From positions 62,001 to 126,000 of the forward strand of contig NZ_PKQK01000001.1 in NCBI RefSeq assembly GCF_002968835.1: 64,000 nucleotides of DNA. The letters are read 5' to 3'. The notes under the pieces are model-generated. The model had not been told where the DNA came from, searched no databases, and saw nothing but the letters and a program-made list of their open reading frames with translations. Position 1 is the stretch's first letter. Each line of letters opens with the position of its first letter. A program made the translations under genes and the position numbers. This document shows, piece after piece, positions 9,100 to 17,596 of the stretch. The DNA is from Paenibacillus sp. PCH8 (GTDB lineage Bacteria; Bacillota; Bacilli; Paenibacillales; Paenibacillaceae).

Positions 9100-10938
9100 C
9101 TATTGTGCCTTCTTCCGTAGCTGACTGTAATACAACTCGCTGTAGAAACCGCCTTGTTCCAGCAATGTGTCATGTGAGCCTTGCTCCAGGAGCCGTCCAT
9201 CCTTCAGCACCAGAATTCGGTCGGCCTGCCGGATCGTGTTCAGCCTGTGGGCAATGACAAAGCTGGTTCGTCCCTGCATCAGACGTTGCAGCCCTTCCTG
9301 GATTTTGATCTCCGTGACGGTATCGATGCTGCTAGTCGCCTCGTCCAGAACAAGGATGGACGGATCAGCCAAGATTGCCCGGGCAATGGCGAGCAGTTGC
9401 TTCTGCCCCTGACTAATGCCGCTTCCGTCGGCTTGGAGCACTTTGTCGTACCCGTCCTTCATTCGCACAATGAATGAATGGGCATTGGCCAGTCTGGAGG
9501 CTATTTCCACCTCTTCATCGGTCGCATCCAGGCGTCCAAAACGAATATTTTCCCGAATTGTTCCCTGAAACAGAAACGAATCCTGAAGTACGAACGCCAT
9601 ATGGGACCGCAGATTCTCACGCCGAATGGTTGTCATATCGCGCCCGTCTACGGTTAACGTGCCACTTGTCGGATCATAGAAGCGGGATAACAACTGAATT
9701 AATGTCGTTTTACCTGCTCCGGTTGGGCCGACAAGGGCAATCATCTCACCCGGTTGGGCTTCAAAGCTGATTTCGTGTAAAATATCACGGCCTTCATCAT
9801 ATCCAAAGGATACCTTGTCAAAACGAACGGCTCCCTCTACCTTGTCCAGAGATATCGCCGCTCCTTCGTCCTTCGCTTCCTCATCTTCGTCCAGCACTTC
9901 GAACACACGTTCAGCCCCAGCAATCGCGGACAACAACGTATTCCATTGGTTCGCCAGATCATTCAGCGGACGCGTGAATTGACGGGCATATTCCACGAAG
10001 ATGATAATCACCCCAACCGTAACTGAACCCTGAATTGCCAGAATACCACCGATCCCGGCGACAATGGCGAAGCTCAGGTTATTCAATCCGTTCATTAGTT
10101 TCGGGATAAAACCGGAGATCGTCTGCGCCCAGAAGCCCGAAATCCGAATTCGGGTATTGCGTTCCTCAAAACCACGAATGACTCGCTCCTCTTGGGAGAA
10201 TGCCTTAATGATCCGCTGTCCAGATAACGTCTCTTCGATGTAGCCGTTGAGCTCACCCAGATTGCGCTGTCTCTCCTTGAAGAGCGGCCCCGTTCTGCGT
10301 GTAATCCAACGCATGCCAATCGCCATAAGCGGCACAACGATAAAGGTCAGCAACGTTAACAGTGGACTGAGCCAGAGCATCACACCAAACGTTCCGAGTA
10401 GCGTTAATACACTCGAAAATATCTGAATGGCCGAGCTGTTCAGCGTACCGCTGACGTTCTCGATATCATTAGTCACCCGGCTCATAATTTCCCCCTGCTG
10501 GCGTTTGCCGAAGAATGGAATCGGCAGCTTATGCAGATGGGAGAATAGATCATACCGCATACGGAACACGGTTTCCTGTGCGATTTCAATCATCCATATA
10601 TTTTGCAGCCAGGATGTGAGTGAGAACAAGACGTACACTGCCGTTAATCCAATCAGAAATCGAATCCAGCTCGAACCGGCTTCGCCATCGATAAAACGAT
10701 CTACAGCCACCCCTACCATGTACGGACCAAGCAAAGCGAGTGCCGAGCTGGCTAACACCATCAGTAGTACCATGGACAGCTTAACTTTGCGTAGTGCCAG
10801 GTAAGTCCAGATCCGGCCTAACGTACCGGACCAATTCTTCGCCCTCGCCTTGGGTTTGCGCGCCCCACCTGATTGCAGCGTCTCGGAATCAATCGGCAGG
10901 GGTGGCTGGCGGAAAGGCTCAATGAGTGCTTTGAACAT
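9100..10938 (-). CDS. ABC exporter half-transporter, subunit 2 (consensus Walker site)
   Basis: Half-transporter with about six membrane helices (about 60-340) and a C-terminal nucleotide-binding domain. It has Walker A 'GPTGAGKTT', Walker B 'ILVLDEATSS' with the catalytic Glu, and H-loop 'VIAHR', but the signature is 'ISQGQ' rather than LSGGQ. The start at 10938 (MFKALIEP) is preferred over 10968 because GGGGAGG lies 9 bases before it. It overlaps the upstream exporter gene by 20 bases. The two half-transporters are expected to form a heterodimer of the YfiBC/BmrCD type that exports drugs, lipids or peptides. Confidence 0.88.
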   Translation of the reverse strand: MFKALIEPFRQPPLPIDSETLQSGGARKPKARAKNWSGTLGRIWTYLALRKVKLSMVLLMVLASSALALLGPYMVGVAVDRFIDGEAGSSWIRFLIGLTAVYVLFSLTSWLQNIWMIEIAQETVFRMRYDLFSHLHKLPIPFFGKRQQGEIMSRVTNDIENVSGTLNSSAIQIFSSVLTLLGTFGVMLWLSPLLTLLTFIVVPLMAIGMRWITRRTGPLFKERQRNLGELNGYIEETLSGQRIIKAFSQEERVIRGFEERNTRIRISGFWAQTISGFIPKLMNGLNNLSFAIVAGIGGILAIQGSVTVGVIIIFVEYARQFTRPLNDLANQWNTLLSAIAGAERVFEVLDEDEEAKDEGAAISLDKVEGAVRFDKVSFGYDEGRDILHEISFEAQPGEMIALVGPTGAGKTTLIQLLSRFYDPTSGTLTVDGRDMTTIRRENLRSHMAFVLQDSFLFQGTIRENIRFGRLDATDEEVEIASRLANAHSFIVRMKDGYDKVLQADGSGISQGQKQLLAIARAILADPSILVLDEATSSIDTVTEIKIQEGLQRLMQGRTSFVIAHRLNTIRQADRILVLKDGRLLEQGSHDTLLEQGGFYSELYYSQLRKKAQ

Positions 10939-12727
10939 GCTGTGCGCCCTCCCCGTATTGTGATTCATGGATTCGACGATACAGCCCGGACGATTCCATC
11001 AGGTCTTCATGTTTTCCCTGTCCAATAAGCTGTCCATCATCAAGCAACAGAATTAGATCCGCCGAAGTCGTCGAACTGATCTTCTGGGTGATAATAAACG
11101 TGGTACATGACAATTCTTCCAGCGCATCCAGCAGTCTGCCTTCCGTAGCCACATCCAGTGCACTCGTACTATCGTCCAGGATCAGAATGCTTGGACGGCG
11201 TACCAAGGCTCGTGCAATGGAGAGCCGTTGTTTCTGCCCACCCGAGAGATTGACGCCCCGTTGGCCAAGCAATGTATCATAACCATTGGGCAAATTCTCA
11301 ATGGTCTCATGGATCTGGGCGCGCTTCGCTGCTTCCACGATCTCCTCCAATGTCGCACCTTCCCGCCCCCAGGCGATGTTCTCTCGCACGGAACCGGTAA
11401 ACAGAATGACTTCCTGTGGCACATAACCAATGGCATTACGCAGCATGGACAGATCCAGTTCTGCTGCATCGGTACCGTCAATCTGGACCTTTCCTTGACC
11501 CTCTGTGTATAACCGAGGAATGAGTTGCACCAGCGAAGATTTGCCTGAGCCTGTTGCCCCCATAATCGCGATGCGCTCCCCTGCATTTGCAGTGAAAGTA
11601 ATGTCACTCAGTACCGTAATTTCACTATTCGGATAACTGAAGCCTACCCCGCGGAAGTCAACCGCTCCCTGCACCACGCGCTGTTTCTTCCCGGCTTCTA
11701 CAGCATGTACAGATTGCGAAGATTGCACAGACCGGGCAGATGGTGTGGATTCGGATAAGGCTTTCGACTGTTCCGTCTCAGACGTATCTTCTGTATTGAA
11801 CACTTCATTCAGTCTTTGCGCCGAAGCACTCGCTCTGGAGAAGGTCACCAGAATCCAAGACAGTGCAGAAATGGCACCAATGGTGCGCAGCAAATAGTTA
11901 ATGACGGCGACCACTTCACCCACGGTCGCATTACCCGAGGCGATGTCTACTCGTCCAAACCAGAGCACGGCGATGATACAACCGTTCATCATGAGCAGCA
12001 TGAACGGCATGGTGGTCTCCGTCAAGCGCAGCGCGGAGATCGTGCCTTTCATCAGCTTGCCGCTGAAGCCGGCGAAGCGTTCAATCTCGTGGCCCATCCG
12101 TACGAAGACACGGATCAGCCGGATGCCTGTCAGATTCTCCTGGATGACTCCGTTGACGGCATCCAGTCTGCGCTGCACATTGCGGAACAGCAGCGCCGCC
12201 TTTTTGATCATCCAGATGACAACGACGAGCAACACAGGCACCATGACTACCAGTAGCAGACCCAACCTCGGATTCACCACCACCGCCATAATCATGCTAC
12301 CTATCACCACCAACGGTACACGGGTCATGAATCGCAGACTCATGAAGACCGTATCCTGAACCTGAGTCACATCTCCTGTTAATCGAGTAATTAGTGACGA
12401 GGTCGCAAAACGGTTGAATACAGCATAAGAGAACGTTTGCACCTTTTCATACAGCTTCTCTCGCAGATCGTATCCGAACCCCAGGCTTGCATGGGAGGCA
12501 AAGAACGAACTGGCGATTCCCGCGACAAATGCCACGACAGCACTGCCCACAAGTACCCCACCCCATAACCATACTACGGACATGTCCCCTTGCTGAATAC
12601 CATTATCAATGATCTTGGAGATCAGATAAGGCTGAGCCAGCTCCACCACGAGCTCAATCAACATCATGACCAAGGCTGCAATCGCGGCAACTCGGTACTT
12701 CTTCAAATAGTACAACAGCTTGATCAT
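10919..12727 (-). CDS. ABC exporter half-transporter, subunit 1 (degenerate ATP site)
   Basis: About 602 residues: a six-helix membrane domain, a Ser/Gln-rich linker (about 325-360) and a nucleotide-binding domain. Walker A 'GATGSGKSS' and signature 'LSGGQ' are normal, but Walker B ends 'ILDDSTSA' with Asp in place of the catalytic Glu, and the H-loop reads 'IITQK' with Gln in place of His. Its own Walker site should therefore hydrolyse poorly, while its LSGGQ completes the active site of the partner. The start at 12727 has GGAGG 7 bases upstream; an ATG two codons earlier is too close to it. Confidence 0.88.
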   Translation of the reverse strand: MIKLLYYLKKYRVAAIAALVMMLIELVVELAQPYLISKIIDNGIQQGDMSVVWLWGGVLVGSAVVAFVAGIASSFFASHASLGFGYDLREKLYEKVQTFSYAVFNRFATSSLITRLTGDVTQVQDTVFMSLRFMTRVPLVVIGSMIMAVVVNPRLGLLLVVMVPVLLVVVIWMIKKAALLFRNVQRRLDAVNGVIQENLTGIRLIRVFVRMGHEIERFAGFSGKLMKGTISALRLTETTMPFMLLMMNGCIIAVLWFGRVDIASGNATVGEVVAVINYLLRTIGAISALSWILVTFSRASASAQRLNEVFNTEDTSETEQSKALSESTPSARSVQSSQSVHAVEAGKKQRVVQGAVDFRGVGFSYPNSEITVLSDITFTANAGERIAIMGATGSGKSSLVQLIPRLYTEGQGKVQIDGTDAAELDLSMLRNAIGYVPQEVILFTGSVRENIAWGREGATLEEIVEAAKRAQIHETIENLPNGYDTLLGQRGVNLSGGQKQRLSIARALVRRPSILILDDSTSALDVATEGRLLDALEELSCTTFIITQKISSTTSADLILLLDDGQLIGQGKHEDLMESSGLYRRIHESQYGEGAQHVQSTH

Positions 12728-12931
12728 ACACATTCCTCCGGCCCGGAGCGCCCTAAACCGATACTATATTCCAGCTCAGAGCCTCCATTAGACATGTTGA
12801 TTTCTCCACTGCATCCAATATGTAATCATTTCTATGTACACATATGGTTATTATAGCCTATTTTACAATCCCGCTTCTATTCTTATTACCCCACTTTTCC
12901 CATTACAATAACGTATCAACATTTGGGCAGC

Positions 12932-12954
12932 AAAAAAAGGAAGGTCTCCCTTCC
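12932..12954 (-). terminator. Terminator of cotH
   Basis: Minus-strand hairpin GGAAGG/CCTTCC (12954-12939) followed by seven T (12938-12932), just past the cotH stop. Confidence 0.7.
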
Positions 12955-12971
12955 CCATGCCATTGAAGTGC

Positions 12972-14024
12972 TTACAGTTGATGTAATCTCTCGTTCAAAT
13001 ACTCCCGACGTTTCACCACGTAGTCTCGAATTCTTTCCGGTTCTCCTGCAAATACATCCATAGGCCATTTCATGTAAGGATCTTTGTTGACATCTTCACG
13101 AATCTCATTGTGCAATCGATGGACTAGAGGCATAATTCGCTTCTCTGTAAAAGCATTCATCAGATGTTGCCGCATCAGCTTCTTATATTGTTGACGGAAA
13201 CTGCGGAATGCCAGCAATCGTCCGGTAAGTCTGTTATACCCCTGAATACGAACAAGATTGGGGTCAACTCGTGTTCCATAACAGTTCCTCCCCCAAGTCC
13301 CCTCATAATCCCAAGGCAGGATGCCATATTTTCCACTTTTGATTTTCTCATACCATGTGTAATTCTGATGAAATCCATCGAAGTTCCCTGTAAGCACAGC
13401 TCCACTTAACCAGCGTAAATAATTGTCCGTATCCACCCTCGACTGTAAAAATCGAAACAATTCCAGCCTGGACTTTGTGTTCAACTGCTGAATAAAGTTA
13501 CGCAGCCTTGTACGATCCACATCTTTGCCCCGAATTAAGCTGTACCCGGACAATAGATGGGTACTTGTTGAGGAGGTATCCGAATTTATCGTAAAACCAG
13601 CATGATCATTCACCGCATAGAAGATACTGCGCACAGGGATTTTCCTTTGGCGAAAAAAGAAGGATTTTACACCTTCGATCCGCAGGTATACACCCTGAAG
13701 CTGCCCGTTCAGATAGAGTACGCAGTGTTGGGAAGACGGTGCGGGTACACGAATCGACTCAAAAAAGCGAAAAGAAAGTGCATTGCGCAGCAACGAAGGA
13801 TCATCATACTCCGCATTAAAATGATACGTCCGGCTGGCTGTACGAATCTCAAATGATTTTTTCACATAGCCACGTGTATGTCCTCCCCGATATCGAATCC
13901 GGATTGGAAACGACTTGCCGTCCATCTGCATCGTGCTGTTCACAAACGCCTCTGACCATATATTGGACGTTAACTGTTGATATTCGGTTGGAGACAAGCT
14001 GATATGGTAGACAGGTAGAGCCAT
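12972..14024 (-). CDS. cotH: CotH-type spore coat protein kinase
   Basis: 350 residues matching the CotH family: 'RYRGGHTRGYVKKSFEIRT' near the N-terminus (Lys likely binds ATP phosphates), 'VLTGNFDGFHQNYTWY' and 'GILPWDYEGTWGRNC' with the Asp residues that should serve catalysis and metal binding. CotH phosphorylates Ser in the repeat tails of CotB and CotG in Bacillus and controls outer coat assembly. The start at 14024 has AAAGGCGG 6 bases ahead of it; the ATG at 14030 is too close. Transcribed away from a CotB-like gene, its likely substrate. A strong inverted repeat lies in its leader. Confidence 0.88.
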   Translation of the reverse strand: MALPVYHISLSPTEYQQLTSNIWSEAFVNSTMQMDGKSFPIRIRYRGGHTRGYVKKSFEIRTASRTYHFNAEYDDPSLLRNALSFRFFESIRVPAPSSQHCVLYLNGQLQGVYLRIEGVKSFFFRQRKIPVRSIFYAVNDHAGFTINSDTSSTSTHLLSGYSLIRGKDVDRTRLRNFIQQLNTKSRLELFRFLQSRVDTDNYLRWLSGAVLTGNFDGFHQNYTWYEKIKSGKYGILPWDYEGTWGRNCYGTRVDPNLVRIQGYNRLTGRLLAFRSFRQQYKKLMRQHLMNAFTEKRIMPLVHRLHNEIREDVNKDPYMKWPMDVFAGEPERIRDYVVKRREYLNERLHQL

Positions 14025-14052
14025 TTCCATCCGCCTTTCGAGTACCTGTAAG

Positions 14053-14112
14053 ATTCGCCCGTAGGCTCTTACATCATCCTATGCAGAAGCACAGAAAGTC
14101 GTACGGGCGAAT
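14053..14112. repeat. 11-base inverted repeat in the cotH leader
   Basis: ATTCGCCCGTA (14053-14063) and TACGGGCGAAT (14102-14112) are perfect inverted copies separated by 38 bases, ending about 29 bases before the cotH start. In the cotH transcript they would form a GC-rich stem. No T-run follows, so it is not an ordinary terminator. It could be a two-site operator or an mRNA structure. Confidence 0.6.
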
Positions 14113-14368
14113 GCACAGTCCTGTACATATCACATTCAACTTCACTTGTCATAATGCGGAATAACCGAGTTATTAATCTATAAATATACATAAATTCTAA
14201 TAGATTATAGCCAAAATAGTATAAATATAGTTAACTGGCTAGTCCCTCCAAGAGGCATGCCACATATGATTAAACTACAGACAGACACGAATGACGAATG
14301 GAAGGGATCACAATTACATCCACCATTTTTGTCCATCTGAACTTATATCATGGAAGGGGTAAAACACA

Positions 14369-15085
14369 ATGTCTATGAATGGTCAAGGAATGAGAGGTTT
14401 GTTGGGAAGAGAGATTAAGATTAACCGGGGGGGACCTGATTCAGTACAAGGTACACTTACGGACGTATGCTGGGACTATATGGCAATGAACTGTAAAGAA
14501 GGAATTGTCTACGTTAATGAATCACATGTCAAAAGCATAACAGATACAGGCCGTTCCGGTGGTAACCGAAATGCAGCCATGGGGAACCCTATTCCCTCCA
14601 ACACGTTTTTGGGCGTTATGCAAGCTCTCCGCTTCCGCCGTGTTCAGATTAACCGGGGAGGACCTGAAAAAGTGGAAGGCATCCTGGCCGATGCCAATCA
14701 GAACCAATTGATCATAGCTTTGAAAAATCAGGAGATTGTTCGTATTCCCATGCAACATGTGAAATCTGTATCCCTCGTGCGTGGTGGTAGTGGGAACAAC
14801 AACAATAACAGTAATAATACAAGTCAAGGGAACCAAGCAGCCCAAGGTAATCAGTCTCGTGGCAATCGTTCTCAAGGCAACCAAGCAGCTCAAGGCAACC
14901 AATCTCAGGGTAATAAGTCCGGCGGCAACAAGTCGCGGAGCAGTCAAGGCAATCGTTCTCAGGGGCAAAGAGTTCAAGGAAATCAATCCCAAGGCAATAA
15001 GTCAGGTGGTAACAAGTCGCGAGGCAATCAAGGTTGCCAAGGCAATCAATCCCGTGGCAACAAATCCGGCGGTAAAAAGAAGTAA
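14369..15085 (+). CDS. CotB-like spore coat protein with Gly-Asn-Ser/Lys repeat tail
   Basis: 238 residues in three parts. Two copies of a CotB-type domain, 'EIKINRGGPDSVQGTLTDV' (about 15-58) and 'VQINRGGPEKVEGILADA' (about 91-135), each end in 'HVKS(I/V)'. These match the RGGPE repeats known in Bacillus CotB. From about 145 to the end there is a low-complexity tail of GNQS, GNKS, GGNKS and GNRS units instead of the Ser-Lys-Arg tail of Bacillus CotB. The many Ser next to Lys make it a plausible CotH kinase substrate. AAGGGG lies 9 bases ahead of ATG 14369. The divergent cotH supports the call. Confidence 0.8.
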   Translation: MSMNGQGMRGLLGREIKINRGGPDSVQGTLTDVCWDYMAMNCKEGIVYVNESHVKSITDTGRSGGNRNAAMGNPIPSNTFLGVMQALRFRRVQINRGGPEKVEGILADANQNQLIIALKNQEIVRIPMQHVKSVSLVRGGSGNNNNNSNNTSQGNQAAQGNQSRGNRSQGNQAAQGNQSQGNKSGGNKSRSSQGNRSQGQRVQGNQSQGNKSGGNKSRGNQGCQGNQSRGNKSGGKKK

Positions 15086-15138
15086 ATAAAATAAACTGAC
15101 AGCTTAAAGTTATCTACCAGCTTAAAGGGGGAATTATC

Positions 15139-15300
15139 ATGTTGATCTTCGTCGCATTAGTTTTGATTGGTGTGCCTTTTTACTGGATCGTTGCACCCGG
15201 AAGGCCCACTCCATCCCATGAACATCTGTTTCAGGCTTCGTCAGGACTTCTCCCCTGGGAGGTGAATCACAGTAAATGCCTGACTACCAGTTGTGGTTAA
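15139..15300 (+). CDS. 53-residue single-helix membrane protein
   Basis: An ORF of 53 residues begins at ATG 15139 with an excellent AAAGGGGG site 7 bases upstream. It opens with one hydrophobic helix ('MLIFVALVLIGVPFYWIV') followed by a short polar tail with two Cys near the end. Its last 25 bases overlap the start of the permease gene at 15276 in another frame, and the permease's GGGAGGTG site lies inside it, so the two should be translationally coupled. It could be a small partner of the permease or mainly a leader for translation. Confidence 0.55.
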   Translation: MLIFVALVLIGVPFYWIVAPGRPTPSHEHLFQASSGLLPWEVNHSKCLTTSCG

Positions 15301-16622
15301 CCTTCGGGGTCTTTATCATCACTGTCATTTTCCTGATGTGGCGTCCTGGCGGATTGAATGAATCTATACCCACCTCGCTTGGCGCCCTTCTTCTTATTTT
15401 AACTGGAGTGAGCAGCTATGCTCACATTGTTGGAATCTTCGGGATCGTATCTGGTGCAGCCGTAACAATTATCTCTACCATTGTCATGTCGATTATTCTA
15501 GATAGCATCGGTTTTTTTCGCTGGATCGCTTTGAATATGATTGAGAAAGCGAGAGGTTCCGGCTTTCGATTGTTCTGGCTAATTCTATTACTTTGTTTTC
15601 TCATGACCATCTTCTTCAACAATGATGGCAGTATTCTGATCACAACTCCGATTATTATTCGAATCTGTTCTATACTTCGTCTGAAAATGCATCAACAGTT
15701 GCCCTACCTGATCTCCGGTGCGCTCATCGCTACGGCTTCCAGTGCGCCAATTGGACTTAGTAATCTGGCTAACCTGATTGCTTTGCAAATGGTAGGCTTA
15801 AATCTGAATACTTATACTCAGATGATGTTTGTGCCATCCATGCTTGCGATTATGGTGATGACCGTACTGCTGTTCTATTATTTTCGCAGAAGGATTCCCA
15901 AAGTTATTCATCATTTCCCTGTATCCCTACCGTCTTCATCAGGTTCAGGATATCATCCGCTACAGACGGCTGAATCTGAGAATAAAGTAGACTGGTGGCT
16001 GTTCCGTGTCTGTATAGGTATCGTTGTATTTATCCGTGCAGGATATTTTCTAGCTGAGCAAGTCGGTATACGTATGGAGGTAGTCGCAATCACTGGTGTT
16101 ATTCTCATGCTCGCTGTGCGTTGGTATCGCACCCGGACTGGGCTCAAAGATGTGATAACACAAACGCCTTGGCACATTCTACTCTTTGCCTTCAGCATTT
16201 ATGTTATTGTGGATAGTCTTCACCGTGCAGGCATGACCGCGTCAATCATTCAGTGGATGAAACCTTTAATAGAAGGAGGAAATGCCAGCATCATTGCTGT
16301 GTCGGGGTTAATGCTCACTCTGCTTTCCAATCTATTCAACAATTTGCCCTCCGTCATGATTGGGACCTTTGCTGTTACCGATCTTCAACTAAGTGAATCT
16401 CAACTGCATCTTGCGTATCTTGCCAACATTCTGGGAAGTGATATCGGAGCCTTGCTGACGCCTATTGGCACCTTAGCAACGTTAATTTGGATGTATATAT
16501 TAAAGACCCATCAAATTCGAATCTCCTGGAAACAGTATATGAAAGTTACCTTTATTGTGATACCAATAAGTCTAATTGTTAGCCTAATTTCACTATATAT
16601 TTGGACATCTATACTTTACTGA
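15276..16622 (+). CDS. ArsB/NhaD-type ion permease
   Basis: 448 residues with about eleven membrane helices. Both halves carry the Asn-rich motifs of the ion-transporter superfamily: 'FFNNDGSILITTPIII' (about 110-125) and 'NLFNNLPSVMIGTFA' (about 350-365). That places it with ArsB, NhaD and related anion or cation pumps. No arsR, arsC or arsA lies nearby, so an arsenic role is doubtful. Its place between two CotB-domain genes, in one plus-strand run with short gaps, suggests sporulation-linked expression. Arsenite, dicarboxylate and Na+/H+ transport are all possible. Confidence 0.8.
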   Translation: MPDYQLWLTFGVFIITVIFLMWRPGGLNESIPTSLGALLLILTGVSSYAHIVGIFGIVSGAAVTIISTIVMSIILDSIGFFRWIALNMIEKARGSGFRLFWLILLLCFLMTIFFNNDGSILITTPIIIRICSILRLKMHQQLPYLISGALIATASSAPIGLSNLANLIALQMVGLNLNTYTQMMFVPSMLAIMVMTVLLFYYFRRRIPKVIHHFPVSLPSSSGSGYHPLQTAESENKVDWWLFRVCIGIVVFIRAGYFLAEQVGIRMEVVAITGVILMLAVRWYRTRTGLKDVITQTPWHILLFAFSIYVIVDSLHRAGMTASIIQWMKPLIEGGNASIIAVSGLMLTLLSNLFNNLPSVMIGTFAVTDLQLSESQLHLAYLANILGSDIGALLTPIGTLATLIWMYILKTHQIRISWKQYMKVTFIVIPISLIVSLISLYIWTSILY

Positions 16623-16635
16623 GAGGAGGAATACT

Positions 16636-17298
16636 ATGGAACTTGTAACGCATTGGCTGGGTAAACCCATCGAATTGGAGCTGTCCGGCTGTAAACTACC
16701 GATCCAGGGTGAGATCATTGATGTAGGTCAGGATCTGATTGTAGTCTACGGAAACCAGCGATTTGTTTATATTCCACTTCATCATGTTCAATCCATGCAT
16801 GTCAACTCAGTAGATGATTCAAGTATGATTGTGCCAACACCTGACCCCGAGATGGATCACACCAACATCTCTTACCGCAAAATACTGATGAACGCCCGTG
16901 GACGATTTAGTGAAATCTCCATCGGAGGGAAAACATTGCATGGTTATATTACCAATATTATGAATGACTACTTTATGTTCTACTCTCCGTTATATCATTC
17001 TATCTATGTTTCCATTAATCATCTGAAGTATATTATTCCTTCACCTACTAACAGCACACCCTACTCCCTCAGTAAGCAACATTTCCCTATGCAACCTTCA
17101 TCCATGTCACTCTCCCGTACACTCGATCAGCAACTTCATAAAATGATAGGTGAACTTGTTGTACTCAACCTCGGTTGCAAGCCTTACCGAGCAGGGTTAT
17201 TGAAGAATGCAGACGATCACTTGCTTGCGTTGGTAGAAGCGGATGGAACTTCTTTAATTATGCATACCGATCATATCCAAACCATTCATCTCCCTTGA
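16636..17298 (+). CDS. CotB-domain repeat protein (probable coat protein)
   Basis: 220 residues with three diverged copies of the same domain seen in the CotB-like protein, at about 8-55, 80-138 and 165-219. Each ends in a 'HVQSMHV', 'HLKYIIP' or 'HIQTIHL' motif. It lacks the repeat tail and the RGGPE signature is blurred. GAGGAGG lies 6 bases before the ATG, 13 bases after the permease stop, so it is in the same operon. It is probably a spore coat or crust component; the domain resembles DUF2642/YuzF-like proteins. A strong terminator follows. Confidence 0.65.
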   Translation: MELVTHWLGKPIELELSGCKLPIQGEIIDVGQDLIVVYGNQRFVYIPLHHVQSMHVNSVDDSSMIVPTPDPEMDHTNISYRKILMNARGRFSEISIGGKTLHGYITNIMNDYFMFYSPLYHSIYVSINHLKYIIPSPTNSTPYSLSKQHFPMQPSSMSLSRTLDQQLHKMIGELVVLNLGCKPYRAGLLKNADDHLLALVEADGTSLIMHTDHIQTIHLP

Positions 17299-17313
17299 GT
17301 ATCAGAAGAACAC

Positions 17314-17350
17314 AAAGGTTCATCTGCCTATGGCTGATGAACCTTTTTTT
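17314..17350 (+). terminator. Terminator of the cotB-like/permease operon
   Basis: AAAGGTTCATC (17314-17324) pairs with GATGAACCTTT (17336-17346) over an 11-base stem, followed by a T-run to 17350. Confidence 0.85.
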
Positions 17351-17406
17351 CAACTTTACTTACCACCATCTTCTACGTCCACACTCCCCGATAGTCATCA
17401 TTCAAC

Positions 17407-17589
17407 TCACCCAGGCGATCGTATGTCTCCTTTATATATCCGTATCACGGCCTGAACTCTGATAAAATCAGCATCCTCAGGTCCAAGTCTCTCCATAAAC
17501 ATTCTCTGAATATCTGTTGGAAGAACTGCACTCGGCGTCTCGTAGAAAGAAATACTTGCAGCGATGTCCATGAAATATGATGAAGCCAT
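17407..17589 (-). CDS. Small hypothetical protein downstream of telA
   Basis: 60 residues beginning 7 bases after the telA stop, with TAGGG about 5 bases before the ATG. The sequence is mixed and non-repetitive ('RMFMERLGPEDADFIRVQAV') with no membrane helix. Position suggests it is the last gene of the Ter operon, but the weak ribosome site and unknown family leave this open. Confidence 0.4.
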   Translation of the reverse strand: MASSYFMDIAASISFYETPSAVLPTDIQRMFMERLGPEDADFIRVQAVIRIYKGDIRSPG

Positions 17590-17596
17590 TCTTACC

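Noticed and set aside
11816..12359. Long plus-strand ORFs opposite the ABC exporter
   Set aside because: His/Arg/Gln- or Ser/Thr-rich products typical of antisense shadows of a membrane protein gene; no ribosome sites.
14800..15085. Short tandem DNA repeats that could look like a CRISPR or satellite array
   Set aside because: They are in frame within the CotB-like gene and encode the GN(Q/K)S tail; there are no unique spacers of constant length.
15276..16622. Arsenic resistance operon
   Set aside because: No arsR, arsC or arsA nearby; the permease lies between coat genes, so the ArsB-like fold alone is not enough.
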